Origin: JACMLD01 sp044227095
GTDB taxonomy: Bacteria; Bacteroidota; Bacteroidia; Chitinophagales; Chitinophagaceae
Length of the DNA stretch: 64,000 nt
Direction of reading: 5' to 3'
NCBI GenBank assembly: GCA_044227095.1
Contig: JBGAFV010000001.1
Span: 868,001 to 932,000, forward strand
Below the pieces are notes generated by a model. The model was given only the letters and a program-made list of their open reading frames with translations. It had not been told where the DNA came from and did no database searches. Positions 60,052-64,000 of the stretch are shown here, in pieces; position 1 is the first letter of the stretch, and each line of letters begins with the position of its first letter. The position numbers were made by a program, and so were the translations under genes.

Positions 60052-61670
60052 TGTTGCAGGCTAAAAAATTAATTGAATTTAAAGCAACGCTCTTACTGTT
60101 ACGCCGGGGATTAATCTTATTGGCGCTGCTTGTTTTGATTGTGCAAATTTATAAAGACAATAGCAGGTTTAATGTTTCTTCTAACCTGGTTTGTTTTAGC
60201 ACGTTTATTATTGCATGCTTACTGATATTTCAAACTTACAATTCCAGTATAAGCAAAGCTTTAACAGCAACGGTTGTTTTTTACATAATAGCAGCCAACA
60301 GTATTGCACCAATGATTGGCACATTGCTCGATGGTCATTCCCTGATATATACCTTAATTCAGCCCGAAACAATTTTTTTACACAGGTTTATTTTTGCTAT
60401 TGTTCTTTTGGGTGCTCATTTCCTGGCATCAACTGCCCTTCTATCAAATGTCCGCCTCAAAATGAGCAATATTGGTACAGCACTAAACACCCGATCATTC
60501 CTACCAATTAATGCAATATGGGCAATGGGATGCATTGGCTTAACAAGTTCTGTAATAAAACACTTTGCTTTACCTGTAACATTTATAAAAATTCTTGACG
60601 GGTTTACTTTTCTTACATGGGTACCATTCCTTTTACTTATACCACCTTACTGGAATTATTTAAATGCAAAAAATAAAAAATGGTGGTTGTTATTGTATTA
60701 TTTCGTTCAGGTAGGTTTGTCATTTGCAAATAACAGCAGAATGGGCCTCATAGGTCCATTTGCAATAGTTGGAATGTCGTGGACAATAGTGCTGCTTATG
60801 GGTCTAATCAATATTACCAATAAAATGCTGCTAAGAGGATTTGTTGTATTTAGCCTGGCTGTTGTTATTAGTGTGCAACTATTAGATTTTTCTACAGCCA
60901 TTTTAATGGAAAGGGAGCAGCGTACTACCAGGAGTACTGAAGCGCAAATCACGGCCACATTTAAACGCTTTTTTGACAAAGAATCCATGACCAATTATAG
61001 AAAAATGATTGCTGCTTTTGATAATGATGCAAGACCAGATGAAGAATGGCAGGAAAATTATATTGACAATGATTTTATAGGCCGCTTTGTACAAATAAAA
61101 TATGATGATAATTGCTTTCACCGTTTAAGTTTATTTAATAAAGCTTCGTATTCTGCTTTAGCGCAAGTTACACGTGATAAAACGATTGTTCTGGCACCCG
61201 ACCCATTGCTACAATTATTTAAAATTAAACTGGATAAAGAAGCCATCAATGCAAATTCTATTGGCGACTTAATGGAAGCTTTTGGTGGTAAAGGAGAACT
61301 GGGAGGGCAACGCGTTGGTTCAATACCTGCACACTCGTTTGCATTATACGGATGGTTTTATCCTTTTTATTTAACAATATTCTATCTTCTTATATTTATA
61401 ATATTCCAGGGGCTTATCACTACTTTTAGTAACAGTTCAACTCTTGCATGGAATTTTTCAACGTTTGGGCTTTTTGTAGCTTTTCAATTATTCACCAATA
61501 TTAGTCTTGATGGTGTAACAAATCTCTTTGGAATGCTTTTTCGCGGAATCTGGCAAACGTTGTTTGTGTATTATATCGCCCTTTGGTTTATTAAAAGACT
61601 TGGCATATCAATTAATGAAAGCACTTTATTAACAAAGAAAAAGATCTTTTCAGCATCGCCTGGCGTATAA
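60051..61670 (+). CDS. Membrane protein, probable O-antigen/polysaccharide polymerase (Wzy-like)
   Basis: 539 residues from the ATG at 60051 (an earlier ATG at 59991 is inside the preceding gene). About ten to twelve membrane helices flank a large extracytoplasmic loop (about 285-425), as in Wzy polymerases. Segments such as WWLLLYYFVQVGLSFANNSRMG and, in the loop, AQITATFKRFFDKESMTNYR are not strongly conserved, which is normal for Wzy. The position beside Wzx, Wza and Wzc supports this call. The alternative is another membrane enzyme of the locus. The upstream coupling is TAATG. Confidence 0.65.
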   Translation: MLQAKKLIEFKATLLLLRRGLILLALLVLIVQIYKDNSRFNVSSNLVCFSTFIIACLLIFQTYNSSISKALTATVVFYIIAANSIAPMIGTLLDGHSLIYTLIQPETIFLHRFIFAIVLLGAHFLASTALLSNVRLKMSNIGTALNTRSFLPINAIWAMGCIGLTSSVIKHFALPVTFIKILDGFTFLTWVPFLLLIPPYWNYLNAKNKKWWLLLYYFVQVGLSFANNSRMGLIGPFAIVGMSWTIVLLMGLINITNKMLLRGFVVFSLAVVISVQLLDFSTAILMEREQRTTRSTEAQITATFKRFFDKESMTNYRKMIAAFDNDARPDEEWQENYIDNDFIGRFVQIKYDDNCFHRLSLFNKASYSALAQVTRDKTIVLAPDPLLQLFKIKLDKEAINANSIGDLMEAFGGKGELGGQRVGSIPAHSFALYGWFYPFYLTIFYLLIFIIFQGLITTFSNSSTLAWNFSTFGLFVAFQLFTNISLDGVTNLFGMLFRGIWQTLFVYYIALWFIKRLGISINESTLLTKKKIFSASPGV

Positions 61671-61715
61671 AGTTCTTGCAGTATAACATTTTATTGCTGC
61701 GTTCAAAATTTAAAC

Positions 61716-62903
61716 ATGAGTATCCGTCTCCTGATATTTGACTCCCACCCCGTTCAATACAGGGTTCCTATATGGCAAGCTATAGAACAGCATAAACCCG
61801 GATCAATTCATGTGGTGTATGCTTCAGATTGTACAGTAAGAGGACATTCAGATACAGATTTCGGACGTACATTAATTTGGGATGAACCATTATTAACCGG
61901 ATATAACTATACAGTTCTTAATTGCGAAAAGGGTGTTCCGCTCTCCGGATGGAAATCATTAACCGGAAAAGGGGTTAAACAGATCATTGATGAAATGAAG
62001 CCCTCAGCAATATTGCTTACCGGGTTTAATTACAGGTACGATTTAACTGCTTACATTTTTGGTCGTCTTAATAATATACCTGTCTGGCTTCGTTGCGAAA
62101 CACAAGATTTCGCTGTTAACCGTGCAAAGTTCAAAACAATAATACGCTCCGCCATATACAAAACATTGTATAGTGGTTTAGCAAAAGGTTTTTTTATTGG
62201 CGAACTCAATAAACAACATTATTTGCATCACGGCGTAAAACAATCCAAATTAAAACCAGCCCTGTATGGCACAATAAACAGGTTTGAAAATTTTACTGCC
62301 GATGAAAAAAAATTATTAAGAAAGCAGGCAAGGGTCTCTGCCAATATTAGTGAAGATAAAATCGTAGTTGGGTTTTCAGGAAAATTTATCGACAAAAAAA
62401 ATCCTGAAATTATTTATACAATGCTCGGTCACCTTTCAAAGCAATTGCAAAAGAAAATTTTTCTATACTTTATAGGGAGCGGCCCCTTGCAAGAAAAATT
62501 ATTTGAATTATCAAAACAAACAGTTGAGCAGTTAGGGATAGAAAGTTTTTTTGCCGGCTTTATCAACCAATCACAACTTGCCGGTCATTACTTAGCAATG
62601 GACATATTGGTATTGCCATCGAGAAGAGCAGGAGAAACTTGGGGCCTTGTAGCCAATGAGGCCATGCAGGCAGGTTGCAGTGTTGTTGTAAGCAATGCTG
62701 TGGGCAGTGGTGAAAATTTTAAAGACTGGGAAAGGTTTAGAATTTTCCAGGAAGGTGATGCTACCGACCTTGCGAATAAAATTACTGAGCTTTCACAATT
62801 TGAAAGAAACTTTGAATGGGCTAACAAGCTGTTGGAAAATTATTCTATACAATCTTCTGCAGATTCATTTATAGAAGAAATGTACCAGCAAGAAAATAAT
62901 TAA
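61716..62903 (+). CDS. Glycosyltransferase family 4
   Basis: 395 residues. The N-terminus MSIRLLIFDSHPVQYRVPIW is typical of group-1 transferases. The donor domain shows IVVGFSGKFIDKKNPEIIYT, LYFIGSGPLQEKLFELSKQT, FFAGFINQSQLAGHYLAMDI and PSRRAGETWGLVANEAMQAG. E-x7-E is intact (ETWGLVANE), so an active enzyme is expected. It probably adds one sugar of the repeat unit. The next gene starts 37 bp downstream. Confidence 0.92.
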   Translation: MSIRLLIFDSHPVQYRVPIWQAIEQHKPGSIHVVYASDCTVRGHSDTDFGRTLIWDEPLLTGYNYTVLNCEKGVPLSGWKSLTGKGVKQIIDEMKPSAILLTGFNYRYDLTAYIFGRLNNIPVWLRCETQDFAVNRAKFKTIIRSAIYKTLYSGLAKGFFIGELNKQHYLHHGVKQSKLKPALYGTINRFENFTADEKKLLRKQARVSANISEDKIVVGFSGKFIDKKNPEIIYTMLGHLSKQLQKKIFLYFIGSGPLQEKLFELSKQTVEQLGIESFFAGFINQSQLAGHYLAMDILVLPSRRAGETWGLVANEAMQAGCSVVVSNAVGSGENFKDWERFRIFQEGDATDLANKITELSQFERNFEWANKLLENYSIQSSADSFIEEMYQQENN

Positions 62904-62909
62904 ACAAAG

Positions 62910-62966
62910 ATGAACCTAAAGAAAACAACCCATTTAAAATTTGAAAGTCTTACATGTAGTAAATAA
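62910..62966 (+). other. Short open frame (18 codons) overlapping the start of the last glycosyltransferase
   Basis: An ATG at 62910 opens MNLKKTTHLKFESLTCSK and ends at a TAA at 62964-62966, in another frame than the downstream gene's TTG start at 62941. It has no similarity that I recognise. It could be a translational leader or chance. Confidence 0.2.
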
Positions 62967-64000
62967 AATGGATCCTTCAACCGGCGGAGTATGTGAAGCT
63001 GTAAGATTATTAATTGCGGGGTTAGAAAATCATAAAGTTGCAAGTGAAGTAATTAGTCTTGATGATCCTGATGCATTATACCTTAAAAAGTATACATTTA
63101 AAACACATGCATTGGGAACTGGAAAAACCGCCTGGGGCTATAATAAAAAACTTGTTCCCTGGCTTGTTAAGAATCTTTCAAACTTTAATATTGTAGTGCT
63201 GCATGGCTTATGGCTTTATAATGGTTATGCCACACGGAAAGCGATAACAATTTTAAAAAAGAAATTCTTAGCAAGTGATGGAGCAATGCCTTCCTTTTTT
63301 GTAATGCCTCATGGTATGCTTGATCCTTATTTCCAAAAAGAAAATAACAGGAAACTAAAAGCCATTAGAAACTATATTTATTGGAAGCTGATTGAATCAA
63401 AAACGATAAATGCTGCAAAGGCATTGTTATTTACCTGTGAGAGGGAGCGACAATTAGCCCAACATACTTTTCATCCCTATCGCCCGCAAAAAGAAATAAT
63501 TCTCGGATTAGGCATTCAGGAACCTCCCGCCTTTTCTGATGCAATTAAACAAGCTTTTTATTTAAAATGCCCCGAATTAAAAAATGAGCCGTTTATTCTA
63601 TTTCTTGGAAGAATCCATGAAAAGAAAGGTGTTGATATATTAATCCACGCCTACGAAAATTTACATAAAGAAAGCGTAAAGAATAGATCAACAGTTCCAA
63701 AATTAGTTATCGCCGGCCCTGGCCTGGATACAAAAATGGGCTTAGAATTACAAGCATACGTTCAAACAAATCCCATGCTTAAAAATTTTGTTTGGTTTCC
63801 AGGCATGCTGGAAGGTGATGCAAAATGGGGAGCGTTTTATAATTGCGAGGCTTTTATATTGCCCAGCCACCAGGAAAATTTTGGTATTTCGGTTGTGGAA
63901 GCACTTGCTTGTAATAAACCGGTTTTAATTTCTAATCAAATAAACATTTGGAAAGAAATAATTGCAGGAGGCGGAGGAATAGTAGCAGACGATAGTTTAG
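62941..64000 (+). CDS. Glycosyltransferase family 4, 3' end outside the window
   Basis: 353 codons are visible to the right edge. The start is most likely TTG at 62941: the translated N-terminus KVLHVVNKMDPSTGGVCEAV (after residue 1) is the classical GT4 beginning, an in-frame stop lies just upstream (62935-62937), and the first in-frame ATG (62968) would cut into this motif. Later motifs are FVMPHGMLDPYFQKENNRKL, ILFLGRIHEKKGVDILIHAY, LVIAGPGLDTKMGLELQAYV and PSHQENFGISVVEALACNKP. E-x7-E is intact (ENFGISVVE). The operon therefore continues beyond this window. Confidence 0.9.
   Translation, partial: MKVLHVVNKMDPSTGGVCEAVRLLIAGLENHKVASEVISLDDPDALYLKKYTFKTHALGTGKTAWGYNKKLVPWLVKNLSNFNIVVLHGLWLYNGYATRKAITILKKKFLASDGAMPSFFVMPHGMLDPYFQKENNRKLKAIRNYIYWKLIESKTINAAKALLFTCERERQLAQHTFHPYRPQKEIILGLGIQEPPAFSDAIKQAFYLKCPELKNEPFILFLGRIHEKKGVDILIHAYENLHKESVKNRSTVPKLVIAGPGLDTKMGLELQAYVQTNPMLKNFVWFPGMLEGDAKWGAFYNCEAFILPSHQENFGISVVEALACNKPVLISNQINIWKEIIAGGGGIVADDSL

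Overview
The window comes from a member of the Bacteroidota, most likely family Chitinophagaceae. The evidence is two SusC/SusD pairs, a type IX secretion (T9SS) C-terminal sorting domain, ribosomal protein THX, a DUF4286 protein, a NusG-like UpxY-type antiterminator in front of a polysaccharide locus, and TAnnTTTG -7 boxes with weak or absent Shine-Dalgarno sequences. It is chromosomal: housekeeping genes dominate (purH, birA, rsfS, ftsH, lpxH, alaS, gatB, serS, xth, HU, pdxH, pyrH). I saw no tRNA, rRNA, CRISPR array, transposase or phage gene.

Layout. 1-2392 (-) is a secreted propeller/phosphoesterase fusion cut by the left edge. 2514-15536 holds comEC, purH, a DMT transporter, a small HExxH protein, birA (with a palindromic in-frame insertion), rsfS, ftsH, a LUD protein, a gamma-glutamylcyclotransferase-like protein, lpxH with a coupled secreted protein, and an MscS channel. 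15697-19979 holds a glycine-rich T9SS cargo, a repeat-rich stretch, an AT-hook MerR regulator and an M23 peptidase. 20183-27491 holds alaS, a 720-bp repeat-bearing gap, a double-PDZ protein, gatB and a TlpA-like lipoprotein. 27581-37539 (-) is two consecutive SusCD outer-membrane uptake pairs with no visible enzymes or regulators. 37638-48229 is a mixed housekeeping stretch. 48645 to the right edge is a rightward exopolysaccharide, capsule or O-antigen operon. It has a long leader with a terminator-like hairpin, then NusG-like antiterminator, Wza-like export lipoprotein, Wzc-like tyrosine autokinase, Wzx-like flippase, methyltransferase, several glycosyltransferases, a GT-C-like membrane protein and a Wzy-like polymerase. 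The last glycosyltransferase is cut by the window end.

How the genes work together. The polysaccharide operon contains a near-complete Wzx/Wzy assembly line. Glycosyltransferases would build a lipid-linked repeat unit, the flippase would move it, the polymerase would extend it, and the Wza/Wzc pair would control length and export. The leader hairpin followed directly by a NusG-like gene suggests processive antitermination of the operon.

The most unusual content is non-coding. There are at least five families of palindromic or tandem repeats: a conserved double-hairpin repeat (array plus remote copies), an alternating 54-55 bp tandem array, a TTGCGTCGCACACTT terminal-inverted-repeat element with two full copies and a solo end that supplies a promoter -33 box, a 341-bp unit bounded by near-perfect 21-bp inverted repeats, and a palindrome inserted in frame inside birA.
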